NCBI GenBank assembly: GCA_021299375.1
Contig: JAJTGR010000043.1
Location: forward strand, 1-49,508
Direction of reading: 5' to 3'
Origin: Gemmatimonadota bacterium
GTDB taxonomy: Bacteria; Gemmatimonadota; Gemmatimonadetes; Gemmatimonadales; Gemmatimonadaceae
DNA: 49,508 nucleotides
In this document: positions 8,544 to 17,593 of the stretch, piece by piece
Numbering within the stretch: the stretch's first letter is position 1
How the letters are laid out: the number at the start of each line of letters is the position of its first letter
The notes under the pieces: generated by a model
What the model was told of the DNA's origin: nothing
Database searches by the model: none
The model's input: only the letters and a program-made list of their open reading frames with translations
Made by a program: the position numbers and the translations under genes

Positions 8544-9452
8544 ATGGCGAAATCTCCCCGTTCCGTGTCGCGTAAGGCAAACGGCCCAACGCCTGCTCCC
8601 GTCACATCGGCCAAGGCCGGCAAGGCGGCGCGCCCGGCGACGCCGGAGGCGATGGGATCGAAACCGTTGTCGCTGCGCGGGGCCAAGCCGGTCCACCGGC
8701 GCGACCCCGCACTGGTCGACGAGGACATTCGTGATCGTCCAATCCTCACCGAAGACGAAAAGTTGCTGCAGCACGCCGTCGAGGAGTCGACGGCCTTCAC
8801 GACCTCCGACCCGTGGCGGGTCATGCGCATCATGTCCGAGTTCGTCGAAGGCTTTGACGCCCTGGCTGGCATCGCCAAAGGGGTGACGATCTTCGGCTCG
8901 GCACGGACGGGGCCGGACGATCCGCACTACGCGGCCGCTCGCGAAACCGCGCGTCTGCTGGCCGAACAGGGCTTCTCCATCATCACCGGGGCCGGACCGG
9001 GCATCATGGAGGCTGCCAATCGCGGCGCCCGAGATGGCGGCGGACACTCGGTGGGGTGCAACATCGAACTCCCGTTCGAGCAGGGCGCCAACCCGTTTGT
9101 CGACACCCTGGTGAACTTCCGCTACTTCTTCGTACGGAAGACGATGTTCATCAAGTACTCGAACGCGTTCATCATCTTTCCCGGCGGCTTCGGCACCCTC
9201 GACGAGCTCTTCGAGGCACTCACGCTGATCCAGACGGGGAAGATCTACCAGTTCCCGGTCGTGCTGTTCGGGCGCCACTACTGGGCGGGGCTCGTGCGCT
9301 GGATCAATGCGCGGGTCGCGGGTGAAGGGAAGATCTCGCCGGGTGATCTGGACCTGGTGCTGATGACCGACGACCCGGCCGAGGCGGCGCAGGCCGTGAT
9401 CGACGCGCATGCGGCGCAGGCGGCCACACGACAGCGGGGGCGTGGGGGCTGA
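8544..9452 (+). CDS. LOG-family (TIGR00730-type) nucleotide phosphoribohydrolase-like protein
   Basis: The 302-aa protein has the LOG fold; relatives release cytokinin-type bases from nucleoside 5'-monophosphates, or hydrolyse AMP and related nucleotides. Hallmarks: GVTIFGSARTGPDD, ITGAGPGIMEAANRGARDGG, and the active-site motif IFPGGFGTLDELFEALTLIQ (PGGxGTxxE). The first about 60 residues are Lys/Ala/Pro-rich and low complexity, with no homology expected. They precede a helical segment (TEDEKLLQHAVEESTAFTTS) typical of the longer bacterial subgroup. ATG 8544 is the first start downstream of the divergent gene; a later start is possible because the N-terminus is poorly conserved. Confidence 0.88.
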   Translation: MAKSPRSVSRKANGPTPAPVTSAKAGKAARPATPEAMGSKPLSLRGAKPVHRRDPALVDEDIRDRPILTEDEKLLQHAVEESTAFTTSDPWRVMRIMSEFVEGFDALAGIAKGVTIFGSARTGPDDPHYAAARETARLLAEQGFSIITGAGPGIMEAANRGARDGGGHSVGCNIELPFEQGANPFVDTLVNFRYFFVRKTMFIKYSNAFIIFPGGFGTLDELFEALTLIQTGKIYQFPVVLFGRHYWAGLVRWINARVAGEGKISPGDLDLVLMTDDPAEAAQAVIDAHAAQAATRQRGRGG

Positions 9453-9530
9453 CGGGGCGGCGGTCCCACGCCACGCGCTGCCGCGCACTGGCCCCCGCCC
9501 GCCTTCTATCCCGCACCCTACCGTGCGGTG

Positions 9531-9571
9531 TATATTGGCCTCAGTCACGCCCGGCCCGAACGGCCGGGCGT
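9531..9571 (+). promoter_or_regulatory. greA promoter and 5'-end hairpin leader
   Basis: A -10 TATATT lies at 9531-9536, giving an expected transcription start near 9543. A 10-bp perfect stem follows at once (9547-9556 pairs with 9562-9571, loop CGAAC). After five more bases there is a TTTTT run at 9577-9581, then ATG 9603. The structure would be the first thing transcribed in the leader. It could act as an intrinsic attenuator or produce a short leader RNA, comparable to the attenuated greA leader (GraL) of E. coli. It could also be the terminator of the preceding LOG-family gene. Confidence 0.5.
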
Positions 9572-9602
9572 TCGCCTTTTTCCGGACTCCGCTGGATCGC
9601 GC

Positions 9603-10088
9603 ATGTTTCAGGAACTCATCGCCCAGATGGCACGCGAAGTCGAAAAGCTCACGTACGAGCTCAACGTCACGCTGCCGCACGAAATCCGGAAGGCCGTCGA
9701 ACTCGGCGACCTGAAGGAGAACAGCGAGTACAAGGCGGCCCTCGAGCGCCAGCAGTTCGTACAGGCGCGCCTCGGGCAGCTCACGCAGCGCGTGACGAAG
9801 TTGGCGAACATCGACATCGCGCAGATCCCGGCCGACAAGGTGGGGCTGGGCTCGCGCGTGGTGGTCGAAGACGAGCAGACCAAGGCCCGCGAGCGCTACG
9901 AACTGGTCTTCGGCGACGCCGGTGAACTGCAGGACGGGCACGTCACCATGGGCTCGCCCATCGGGCGGGCACTGCAGGGCAAGGCGGTCGGTGAGCAGGC
10001 CATCCTCAAGCTGCCCACGCGCGTGCGACGGCTGGTGATCGTGGAGTTGCACACGATTCACCAGCGCAACGCGGACGAGCTGGTCTGA
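9603..10088 (+). CDS. greA: Transcription elongation factor GreA
   Basis: The 161-aa protein enters the RNA polymerase secondary channel and stimulates cleavage of backtracked RNA. The N-terminal coiled coil (about 1-75) carries the acidic tip ELGDLKENSEYKAA with Asp36, Glu39 and Glu42 in the GreA pattern. The C-terminal FKBP-like domain (about 80-160) includes GSRVVVEDEQT and GSPIGRALQGKAVGEQ. Length is typical. ATG 9603 (MFQELIAQMAREVEKL) is chosen by homology. A hairpin leader lies upstream. The next gene begins 26 bp after the stop on the same strand and may be cotranscribed. Confidence 0.93.
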   Translation: MFQELIAQMAREVEKLTYELNVTLPHEIRKAVELGDLKENSEYKAALERQQFVQARLGQLTQRVTKLANIDIAQIPADKVGLGSRVVVEDEQTKARERYELVFGDAGELQDGHVTMGSPIGRALQGKAVGEQAILKLPTRVRRLVIVELHTIHQRNADELV

Positions 10089-10114
10089 CGCCACGGCATC
10101 GCCCGAACCCGCCA

Positions 10115-11095
10115 ATGCAGCGCGCTGAGTACGCCGTCCGCGGACCCGTACCGCAGGACGTGATCGCCTGTGTGGAACGTGAGACGCCCGCGCCCGGTGC
10201 CGGCGAGGTGCTGCTGGAAATGCTGGCAGCGCCGATCAACCCGTCGGACGTGCTCACGCTCACCGGGCAGTACGGGGCTCTGCCGCCGTTGCCTGCCGTG
10301 GGTGGCAACGAGGGAGTGGCCCGCGTGGCGGCGCTCGGTGGTGGCGTCGCGACGGTGGCCGTGGGCGACCTCGTGCTCATGCCGGTGGCCACCGGAACAT
10401 GGACGTCGCACACGGTGGCCCCGGCGGCCACGCTGCTCCGCCTGCCGCCCGGCGGTGATGTGCAGCAGCTCGCCATGCTCACGGTGAACCCGCCCACGGC
10501 GTCGCTGCTGCTCTCCGAGTTCGTCCCGCTGGCGGCGGGAGACTGGGTCATCCAGAACGCGGCCAACAGCGGGGTGGGCGAGTACGTCATCCAGCTCGCC
10601 CGCGCTCGCGGGCTGCGTACCGTGAACGTCGTGCGGCGGGCGGACGCGGTGGCGCCGCTCGAGGCACTGGGCGCCGATGTGGTGGTCGTCGATGGCCCCG
10701 ACCTCGCGCCACGCGTGGCGGCGGCGACGAGCAGGGGCGCCATACGCCTCGCGCTCGATGCCGTGGGCGGCAGCGCGACGGGGCGCCTGGCCCAGTGCCT
10801 GGCCCCGGGCGGTACGGTCGTGAACTATGGCGCGCTCTCCGGGACGGCGTGCGAAATGGCCCCGGGGATGCTGGTGTTTCGCGGCGTCACCCTGCGCGGC
10901 TTCTGGCTGGCGACGTGGTTCCGCCACAGAACACCGGCCCAGCAGCTGGCAATGTACGGCGACCTTGCGCAGCGTATCGCGCGCGGCGAGCTCGCGGCTC
11001 GCATTCACGCCACATATCCGCTGGCGCGAGTCAAGGAGGCGGTGGCCGCCGCCGCGACCGGTGGACGCGGCGGAAAGATCCTGTTGGTGCCGTAG
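10115..11095 (+). CDS. MDR-superfamily 2-enoyl thioester reductase-like (MECR/Etr1-type) oxidoreductase
   Basis: Medium-chain dehydrogenase/reductase of 326 aa without the catalytic-zinc Cys/His set. Its pattern fits NADPH-dependent trans-2-enoyl-thioester reductases: LLEMLAAPINPSDVLTLTGQYG, PPLPAVGGNEGVARV, LTVNPPTASLLLSEFVPL and the signature GDWVIQNAANSGVGEYVIQ. The Rossmann part (about 140-280) binds the cofactor. It would reduce the enoyl double bond during fatty-acid synthesis or act on small enones. It is followed by the convergent glpD gene, and fatty-acid degradation genes lie just beyond. A quinone-oxidoreductase role is the alternative. Confidence 0.82.
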   Translation: MQRAEYAVRGPVPQDVIACVERETPAPGAGEVLLEMLAAPINPSDVLTLTGQYGALPPLPAVGGNEGVARVAALGGGVATVAVGDLVLMPVATGTWTSHTVAPAATLLRLPPGGDVQQLAMLTVNPPTASLLLSEFVPLAAGDWVIQNAANSGVGEYVIQLARARGLRTVNVVRRADAVAPLEALGADVVVVDGPDLAPRVAAATSRGAIRLALDAVGGSATGRLAQCLAPGGTVVNYGALSGTACEMAPGMLVFRGVTLRGFWLATWFRHRTPAQQLAMYGDLAQRIARGELAARIHATYPLARVKEAVAAAATGGRGGKILLVP

Positions 11096-11122
11096 GCGCG
11101 CCCGAGCCGTCGCGCCCGTCAC

Positions 11123-12781
11123 TCACGCCTCGTCGATCGAGAACAGTCGCGCCGCCTCGGCATCGTAGGCGGCCAGCTGTGCCGCCCGGGTCTCGTCGCT
11201 CCACCCCAGGCGGGCCTGCATGAGCGGCGCAATACGCCGCGCGGCCGCGCGCCCGTGATCGCGTGTCTCGAACGCCACGTGGGTGCGCCGCACGAGCACG
11301 TCGGCGAGAGTGCAGGCGAGTTCATGCTCCACGCCGTACGCCACCTCGGCCATCACATACGGCAGCGGCGACTCGATACGCTGCGACAGCGCGGGCTCCC
11401 GCTGTGCGTACTGCCAGACGGTCCGCCAGCGACTGCCGTAGGCCAGGGCCAGCCGCTCACCGGCGGCGGCGTCAAGCGTTGCGTCAGAGGCGTCGGCCAC
11501 CACAGCGTCACGACTCAAGACGTCGCCCCCGGGCAGTGGCGTGGTCGTACTGGCGTCGGTACGCGTCGGGATCGCCGGATCGCCCCCCGTGGCCGCGAAC
11601 TCCCGCCGCGCCTGGGCGAGCACGTCGGCGGCCATGGCCCGATAGGTGGTCAGCTTGCCACCGGTCACGCTGACGAGACCGTCGGGCCGGTGCGTGATGG
11701 CGTGTTCGCGCGAAGCGGCATTGGCGCTGTGCTCACCGGCGCGCGCCACCGCGAGCGGCCGGATGCCGCACCACGCCGCGACGACATCGTCCATGGACAG
11801 GGCGGCGTGTGGAACGCATCGGTTCACCGAGTCCAGCAGGTAGGTGACATCCGTGTGCGTGGCGCGGATGTCATCGGGGCCGCGGCGCGCCGGATGCTCG
11901 GTGGTGCCGATGATGGCATGTACACCGGCGGGGATGACGAACATGACGCGCCCATCGAGCGGCGAGACGATGGTGATGGCGTCGCGGTTGCCGAGGCGTT
12001 GCCGCGGCACGGCGATGTGGGTGCCGGCCGAACCGAGCACCTGCGAACCGGTCGCGTCTCCCGTGAGGCCGGCCGTCGCGTCGCTCCAGGGGCCGGTGGC
12101 ATTGACCACCACACGGGCCTGCACCTGCAGGGCCGTCCCACCGATCCGGTCATGCACGCGCGCGCCGGCCAGCCGGGTGCCCTGGTGAACGGGCCCGACC
12201 ACCGCGGCGTGGTTCACGATCGTGGCCCCGTGCGCCTGGGCCGCCAGTGCACTGGCGAGCGTGAGGCGGGTGTCGTCGGTCGCGGCGTCCCAGTACCGGG
12301 CACCGCCCAGCAGCCCTTCGCGGGCCAGCGCCGGCTCGTACGCCAGGACCGCCTCGGCGTCCAGCCCCTCGTGCCGCCGGACGTTGCGAAAAAGCGCCAA
12401 GGCATCGTACAGCAACAGGCCGGCGCGCACTTGCCAGCGCGGCACCCGAGCGCCGGGGTACACCGGCCAGGTGAACGCCAGCGGTCGCACGAGGTGGGGG
12501 GCCAGCGCCAGCAGCAGGCGCCGTTCCCGGCTCGACTCGAACACGAGGCCGAGGTGCCCATGCTCGAGGTAGCGCACACCACCATGCACGAGCCGCGACG
12601 AGCGGCTGGACGTGCCGCTGGCAAAGTCATCGCGCTCGACGAGCGCCGTGCGGTAGCCCGCCAGGGCTGCCTCGCGGGCGATGCCGGCGCCAGTGATGCC
12701 GCCGCCGATGACGAGCAGGTCGAACCGCTCGTTCGCCAGCGCCGTGAGCGCCGCCTGCCGGGAGTCGCTGAGCACCGCCAT
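11123..12781 (-). CDS. glpD: Aerobic glycerol-3-phosphate dehydrogenase
   Basis: FAD-dependent enzyme of 552 aa that oxidises sn-glycerol-3-phosphate to dihydroxyacetone phosphate at the membrane and passes electrons to quinone. The FAD-binding GxGxxG is in DLLVIGGGITGAGIAREAAL (residues 24-37). GlpD hallmarks follow: DFASGTSSRSSRLVHGGVRYLE, NATGPWSDATAGLTG, ITIVSPLDGRVMFVIPA, ATHTDVTYLLDSVNR and SVTGGKLTTYRAMA. A C-terminal helical domain (about 400-550) is present (YVMAEVAYGVEHELACTLADVLVRR). The upstream ATG (12817) adds 12 residues without homology, so MAVLSDSR at 12781 is preferred. It is divergent from the thiolase gene, which suggests joint lipid/glycerol use. Confidence 0.92.
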   Translation of the reverse strand: MAVLSDSRQAALTALANERFDLLVIGGGITGAGIAREAALAGYRTALVERDDFASGTSSRSSRLVHGGVRYLEHGHLGLVFESSRERRLLLALAPHLVRPLAFTWPVYPGARVPRWQVRAGLLLYDALALFRNVRRHEGLDAEAVLAYEPALAREGLLGGARYWDAATDDTRLTLASALAAQAHGATIVNHAAVVGPVHQGTRLAGARVHDRIGGTALQVQARVVVNATGPWSDATAGLTGDATGSQVLGSAGTHIAVPRQRLGNRDAITIVSPLDGRVMFVIPAGVHAIIGTTEHPARRGPDDIRATHTDVTYLLDSVNRCVPHAALSMDDVVAAWCGIRPLAVARAGEHSANAASREHAITHRPDGLVSVTGGKLTTYRAMAADVLAQARREFAATGGDPAIPTRTDASTTTPLPGGDVLSRDAVVADASDATLDAAAGERLALAYGSRWRTVWQYAQREPALSQRIESPLPYVMAEVAYGVEHELACTLADVLVRRTHVAFETRDHGRAAARRIAPLMQARLGWSDETRAAQLAAYDAEAARLFSIDEA

Positions 12782-12833
12782 GGCCTCACGATGCCGAAGG
12801 GACCGGGTGGTCGCCACCCCCGCCTCTCGCCAC

Positions 12834-12839
12834 TAAGTT
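12834..12839 (+). promoter_or_regulatory. -10 element (TAAGTT), leaderless arrangement
   Basis: TAAGTT lies exactly six bases before ATG 12846 of the thiolase gene, and no Shine-Dalgarno sequence is seen. Confidence 0.4.
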
Positions 12840-12845
12840 CGACCG

Positions 12846-14144
12846 ATGCCCACCTACGGAAATGGGCGACGGGTGGCCATCGTCGCCGGCGTCCGCACCC
12901 CGTTCGCGCGCTCGGGGACCTCGCTCAAGGACTACTCGGCCATCGACCTCGGGCGCTTCGCCGTGGCCGAACTGGTGCAGCGCACCGGGATCGACGGCGC
13001 GGCCGTGGACCTGCTCGTCTTCGGCACGGTGGTGCACTCGGTGGTGGCGCCGAACCTCGCGCGTGAAGTCGCCCTGTTGCCGCACTTCCCGCGCACGCTG
13101 CAGGCGTACACGGTGAGCCGCGCCTGCGCCTCGGCCAACCAGGCCATCACCGACGCCGCCGACCAGATCGCGCTCGGTCACGCCGACATCGCCATCGCTG
13201 GTGGCAGCGAGTCCCTCTCGCAAGTGCCCATCCTGCACTCGCGCGGCATGAGCGATGTCCTCGTGGCGGCGTCCAGGGCCCGATCCCTGTCGCAGCGCGT
13301 CGCCACGCTGGCGCGGGTGCGGCCGAAGGACTTCGTGCCCATCACGCCCGCCATTGCCGAACCGAGCACCGGCGAGACGATGGGGCAGAGCGCCGACAAG
13401 ATGGCCAAGATCAACGGCATTGCTCGTGAGGCGCAGGACCGGCTGGCACTGCGGTCGCACCAGCATGCCGCGCGGGGGCTCGACGACGGTCGGCTGTCGG
13501 CGGAGATCGTGCCGGTGCCGGTGCCGCCCGCCTGTACCGACATGCTGGCCACCGACAATGGCGTGCGGCGGGACTCCACGTACGACCAGCTGGCGTCACT
13601 CCGGCCGGTGTTCGATCGACAGTACGGCACGGTTACCGCCGGCAACGCGTCCCCGCTCACCGATGGCGCGGCCGCCGTCCTGCTCATGAGCGAAGACACG
13701 GCGCGGGCGCTGGGGTACGCGCCGGTGGCGTTCATCCGGTCGTACGCCTATGCGGCGGTCGACCCCGGTGAGCAACTGCTGCAGGCGCCAGTCCTGGCCG
13801 CGCCGGTGGCACTGGCGCGTGCGGGCCTCACGCTGCGCGACATTGGTCTCGTGGACATGCACGAGGCCTTTGCGGCGCAGGTGCTGAGCAACGTGCAGGG
13901 GCTGGCGTCGAAGTGGTGGGCCGAGCGCGCCGGCCTCTCGCAACCGGTGGGTGAGGTCGATCCGGAGCGGCTCAACGTGCTCGGTGGTTCGCTGTCCATC
14001 GGTCACCCCTTCGGTGCCACGGGAGCGCGCATCGTCACCTCGCTTGGCCACGAGATGCAGCGACGCGGGGCGCAATTCGGCCTGCTCACGGTGTGTGCCG
14101 CCGGCGGCATGGGGCACGCCATGGTGCTGGAGAGCGCCCGGTGA
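12846..14144 (+). CDS. fadI: Acetyl-CoA acyltransferase (3-ketoacyl-CoA thiolase, FadI-like)
   Basis: Thiolase of 432 aa for the last step of beta-oxidation, cleaving 3-ketoacyl-CoA with CoA. The acyl-accepting Cys94 is in VSRACASANQAI. The other catalytic residues are in DMHEAFAAQVL (His), GHPFGATGARIV (His) and LLTVCAAGGMGHAM (Cys). It is longer than acetoacetyl-CoA thiolases, as in the FadI group. It forms a two-gene operon with fadJ, whose GTG start overlaps the TGA here (GTGA), so the two subunits of a trifunctional-type complex are probably made in step. Confidence 0.92.
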   Translation: MPTYGNGRRVAIVAGVRTPFARSGTSLKDYSAIDLGRFAVAELVQRTGIDGAAVDLLVFGTVVHSVVAPNLAREVALLPHFPRTLQAYTVSRACASANQAITDAADQIALGHADIAIAGGSESLSQVPILHSRGMSDVLVAASRARSLSQRVATLARVRPKDFVPITPAIAEPSTGETMGQSADKMAKINGIAREAQDRLALRSHQHAARGLDDGRLSAEIVPVPVPPACTDMLATDNGVRRDSTYDQLASLRPVFDRQYGTVTAGNASPLTDGAAAVLLMSEDTARALGYAPVAFIRSYAYAAVDPGEQLLQAPVLAAPVALARAGLTLRDIGLVDMHEAFAAQVLSNVQGLASKWWAERAGLSQPVGEVDPERLNVLGGSLSIGHPFGATGARIVTSLGHEMQRRGAQFGLLTVCAAGGMGHAMVLESAR

Positions 14145-16321
14145 CATCCACGGCTCACCCTGCTGGCACCGTACTCCTCGAGGATGCGGCCACCGGGCTC
14201 ACGCTGTTGCTGCACGACGGCGTGGCCGAGATCCGCTACGACCAGCCAGGGGCGCCGGTGAATACGCTCACCACGCGTATCGCGCCGGTGTTCGCGCAGT
14301 GCTTCGATCGCATCGAGCGCGACCCGTCCATCACGGGCGCCGTGCTGGTGAGTGGCAAGGCGGACACGTGGATCGCCGGCGCCGACATCGAGGAGCTCAC
14401 GCGCATCACGTCGGCTGAGCAGGGGGAGGCGTTGTCGCGCGGGGGGCAGCAGTTGCTGGACCGGCTGGCAGCGCTCTCCAAGCCCGTGGTGGCGGCCATT
14501 CACGGCGCCGCGCTTGGCGGTGGCCTGGAGGTGGCGCTCGCCTGCCGGTATCGCATCGCGACCGAGCATGCCAAGACGGTACTGGCGCTCCCGGAGGTGC
14601 AGCTCGGGCTGATCCCCGGGGCCGGAGGCACACAGCGCCTGCCGCGCACCGTGGGGGTGCAGGCGGCGCTCGACATGATCCTCACGGGTCGAAACATCCG
14701 CGCGAGGAAGGCGTGGCAGATGGGGCTCGTGCATGAACTCGTGCACCCCGCGATTCTGCGCGATATCGCCATGCGGCGTGTACAGGAACTGGCGCGCGGC
14801 GAGACGCTGCCCGTCCGCGCCCGCAAGGCGGCCGCGAGCACCGTGCTGCTCGAGGAGAACCCGCTCGGGCGCAGCCTGGTGTTCCGCAAGGCACGCGAGT
14901 CGGTGCTCGCGAAGACCCGCGGTCACTATCCCGCGCCCCTGGCCGCCATTGACGTCATCCAGCGCGGATTCGCCGACGGCCCGGAGGCCGGCCAGCGCGA
15001 GGAGGCGCGGCGCTTCGGCGCCCTGACCGTGTCGCCGGTGTGCCGCCAGCTGGCCTCGATCTTTTTCGCGACGACGGCGCTCAAGAAGGACAGCGGGCTC
15101 GCCGCGGGCATCGTGGCCACGCCGCGCGCTGTACGCCGCCTTGGTGTGCTCGGCGCCGGCTTCATGGGGGCCGGCATCACCAGCGTGGCCGTGCAGGCCG
15201 GCGTACCGGTCCGGCTCAAGGACGCGTCGCTCGACCGGGTCGCCGCGGGGTGGAAGGCGGTACGCGACGTGGTGCGCGAGCGGCTCAGGAAGCAGCAGAT
15301 CACCCGGCCGCAGTACGACGACACGATGTCACTGGTGGGCACCACGACCGACTACCGCGGCTTCGCCAGTGTGGACCTCGTCATCGAGGCCGTTTTCGAA
15401 GATCGCGCGGTCAAACATCAGGTGCTGCGCGAGGTGGAGGCGGCAGCGCCGCATGCCATTTTCGCGTCGAACACCAGTACGATTCCCATTCGTGACATCG
15501 CCGCGGGCGCGGCACACCCCGAGCGTGTGGTCGGCATGCACTTCTTCTCGCCGGTGCACAAGATGCCGCTGCTGGAGGTCATCGTCACGCCGGCGACCAG
15601 CGCCGAGACGACGGCCACGGTGGCGGCGTTCGGCCGCATGCTCGGCAAGACCGTGATCGTGGTGCAGGACGGTGCGGGATTCTACGTCAATCGCATCCTG
15701 GCCCCGTACCTCAACGAGAGTGGCCGCCTGCTCGACGACGGGGCACGCATCGAGGCAATCGACGATGCACTGGTCGCCTTCGGTTTTCCGGTGGGGCCGC
15801 TCACGCTGCTCGACGACGTGGGCCTGGACATTGCCGGCAAGTCGGGGCCCATCATGGCCGCCGCATTCGGGGCACGCCTGCAGGCACCGGACGCCCTCGC
15901 CCGTGTGATCGCCAGTGGCCGTCTCGGGCGCAAGGCGCGGCGCGGGTTCTATCGTTACGCGGCCGATGGCAAGCGCGAAGGGGCTGACGAGGACATCTAC
16001 GCCCTGACGACGGCCGGCGCCGCCCGCCGTCCCATGCCCCGCGAGGACATGCAGGAACGGGCCGTGCTGCCCCTGCTCAACGAGGCGGTACGCTGCCTCG
16101 AGGACGGCATCCTCCGCTCGCCGCGCGACGGGGATATCGGCGCGGTGTTCGGCATCGGGTTCCCGCCGTTCCTCGGTGGCCCGTTCCGCCATCTCGACAC
16201 GCTCGGCGCCGCCACGGTGGTGGAACGGCTCGACGCCTTGAATGGCCGCTTTCCCGGACGCTTCGAGCCGGCCGCGCTGTTGCGTGAGATGGCCACAACG
16301 GGCCGCCGGTTTCACCCCTGA
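14141..16321 (+). CDS. fadJ: Fatty oxidation complex alpha subunit (enoyl-CoA hydratase / 3-hydroxyacyl-CoA dehydrogenase)
   Basis: Bifunctional protein of 726 aa. The N-terminal crotonase domain (about 1-190) has IAGADIEELTRI, AAIHGAALGGGLEVALACRY and LPEVQLGLIPGAGGTQRLP with the two catalytic Glu. The NAD-binding 3-hydroxyacyl-CoA dehydrogenase domain starts near residue 325 (RRLGVLGAGFMGAGITSVAV) and contains VFEDRAVKHQVLREVE, FASNTSTIPI and MHFFSPVHKMPLLEVIV. Two C-terminal dehydrogenase helical domains follow (GFYVNRILAPYLNE; GIGFPPFLGGPFRH). The start is GTG 14141, overlapping the thiolase stop; there is no ATG nearby with homology. Confidence 0.92.
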   Translation: MTSTAHPAGTVLLEDAATGLTLLLHDGVAEIRYDQPGAPVNTLTTRIAPVFAQCFDRIERDPSITGAVLVSGKADTWIAGADIEELTRITSAEQGEALSRGGQQLLDRLAALSKPVVAAIHGAALGGGLEVALACRYRIATEHAKTVLALPEVQLGLIPGAGGTQRLPRTVGVQAALDMILTGRNIRARKAWQMGLVHELVHPAILRDIAMRRVQELARGETLPVRARKAAASTVLLEENPLGRSLVFRKARESVLAKTRGHYPAPLAAIDVIQRGFADGPEAGQREEARRFGALTVSPVCRQLASIFFATTALKKDSGLAAGIVATPRAVRRLGVLGAGFMGAGITSVAVQAGVPVRLKDASLDRVAAGWKAVRDVVRERLRKQQITRPQYDDTMSLVGTTTDYRGFASVDLVIEAVFEDRAVKHQVLREVEAAAPHAIFASNTSTIPIRDIAAGAAHPERVVGMHFFSPVHKMPLLEVIVTPATSAETTATVAAFGRMLGKTVIVVQDGAGFYVNRILAPYLNESGRLLDDGARIEAIDDALVAFGFPVGPLTLLDDVGLDIAGKSGPIMAAAFGARLQAPDALARVIASGRLGRKARRGFYRYAADGKREGADEDIYALTTAGAARRPMPREDMQERAVLPLLNEAVRCLEDGILRSPRDGDIGAVFGIGFPPFLGGPFRHLDTLGAATVVERLDALNGRFPGRFEPAALLREMATTGRRFHP

Positions 16322-16340
16322 CGCATGACGGAGTGAGTGG

Positions 16341-16889
16341 ATGATGCACGATGAGGAACTGCACCCCCGCATGGCCGAGGTGGTCGGCGCCCTGCGCGAC
16401 GCGCAACAGGAGATGCTCGCGCTGCTGGACGGAGTGTCGCCGGAGCGTGCGGTACGTCGGCCGCACGACCACGCGTGGAGTATCGCGCAGGTGGTCGAGC
16501 ACCTCGCGATCGTCGAGGATGGCACGGGTCGCCTCATCGGCACGCTGCTCAAGCAGGTCAAAGACACCCGGGATTCCGACACCACCCCCATCGCCCCCAC
16601 ACTCGCACCCTGGCGGGTGATGGATGCGGCCGCTCGCCCCATTGCCGCGCCGCCCATGGTGACGCCCGGTGACACGGCCTCGCTGGCCGAGGCGGCCGCG
16701 CGGCAGGGCGCATCGCGGGCGCGGCTGATCGCGGCGCTGATCGATGCGTCCGGCCGGGCGCTTGGGGCCGTGTCGCATCCCCACCCCGTGCTTGGTGCGC
16801 TCGACGGGTACCAGTGGGCGCTCTTCCTCGCGCAGCACCAGCGCCGGCACTTTGCCCAGCTCCGCACGATCCTCGCGTCACAGCCCTGA
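16341..16889 (+). CDS. DinB-family (DinB_2) putative metal-dependent protein
   Basis: Four-helix-bundle protein of 182 aa of the DinB/YfiT type; members bind a metal with three His and several act as thiol-dependent transferases. Candidate ligands: His in IAQVVEHLAIVEDG (about residue 54), and the pair in FLAQHQRRHFAQLRTI near the C-terminus. It begins MMHDEELHP; either Met is possible. It sits 19 bp after fadJ on the same strand and 23 bp before the UPF0173 gene, so it may belong to one long transcript. The substrate is unknown. Confidence 0.78.
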   Translation: MMHDEELHPRMAEVVGALRDAQQEMLALLDGVSPERAVRRPHDHAWSIAQVVEHLAIVEDGTGRLIGTLLKQVKDTRDSDTTPIAPTLAPWRVMDAAARPIAAPPMVTPGDTASLAEAAARQGASRARLIAALIDASGRALGAVSHPHPVLGALDGYQWALFLAQHQRRHFAQLRTILASQP

Positions 16890-16912
16890 TCCCTTCTTCC
16901 CCGGGTCCTGTC

Positions 16913-17593
16913 ATGCAGCTCACGTACTACGGGCACGCCTGCTTCGCCGTCGACATCGACGGCGCACGCCTGCTCTTCGATCCCTTCATCTCACCGAACC
17001 CGCTCGCCGCGGGAATCGACGTGGAGGCCATTGCCGCAGACTACGTCCTCGTCTCGCACGGGCACGGCGATCATGTGGCGGACGTGGCGGCCATCACGAA
17101 GCGCACGGGGGCCACGCTGCTCTCCAACTACGAGATCGTGCAGTGGTTCGCCGGCCAGGGCGTGACGAAGGGCCACGGCATGAACTTCGGCGGCAGTGTA
17201 CGGCTTCCCTTCGGACGCGTGAAATTCGTGACCGCCGTGCACAGCAGCACGCTTCCCGATGGGACGCCGGGCGGCAACCCGGGAGGCTTCGTGGTCACCG
17301 GTGGCGGCAAGACGTTCTATTACGCCGGCGACACCGCGCTCACCTACGACATGAAACTCATCGCCGAGGCGTGCGCGGTGGATGTTGCGGTGCTGCCCAT
17401 CGGCGACACCTTCACCATGGACGCCGCCGACGCCGCGCGGGCTGCGGAGTTCGTGGGCACGAAGACCGTGGTCGGTGTGCACTACGACACGTTCCCGCCC
17501 ATCGCGATCGATCACGACGCCGCGCGCGCCGCGTTCGCCGCCCGCGGTATCACCCTGCTGCTCCCCGCCATCGGCGAGACGGTGGCGCTGTGA
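16913..17593 (+). CDS. UPF0173-type metal-dependent hydrolase (metallo-beta-lactamase fold)
   Basis: Cytosolic metallo-beta-lactamase-fold protein of 226 aa close to the UPF0173 group. It starts MQLTYYGHACFAVDIDG and has the two-metal motif SHGHGDHVADV (HxHxDH, about residues 45-53). The later ligands are in AVHSS, YYAGDTALTYDM and VGVHYDTFPPI. The physiological substrate of the group is not established. ATG 16913 is fixed by homology. Its TGA overlaps the GTG start of the peptidase gene, so the two are probably translationally coupled. Confidence 0.88.
   Translation: MQLTYYGHACFAVDIDGARLLFDPFISPNPLAAGIDVEAIAADYVLVSHGHGDHVADVAAITKRTGATLLSNYEIVQWFAGQGVTKGHGMNFGGSVRLPFGRVKFVTAVHSSTLPDGTPGGNPGGFVVTGGGKTFYYAGDTALTYDMKLIAEACAVDVAVLPIGDTFTMDAADAARAAEFVGTKTVVGVHYDTFPPIAIDHDAARAAFAARGITLLLPAIGETVAL

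Noticed and set aside
11096-11122. Terminator between the reductase and glpD genes
   Set aside because: No stem of convincing length and no T-run in the 27-bp gap.
11255-13066. 603-aa plus-strand open frame
   Set aside because: It is opposite glpD and out of frame with the thiolase gene; its composition is Arg/Gly/His-rich shadow.
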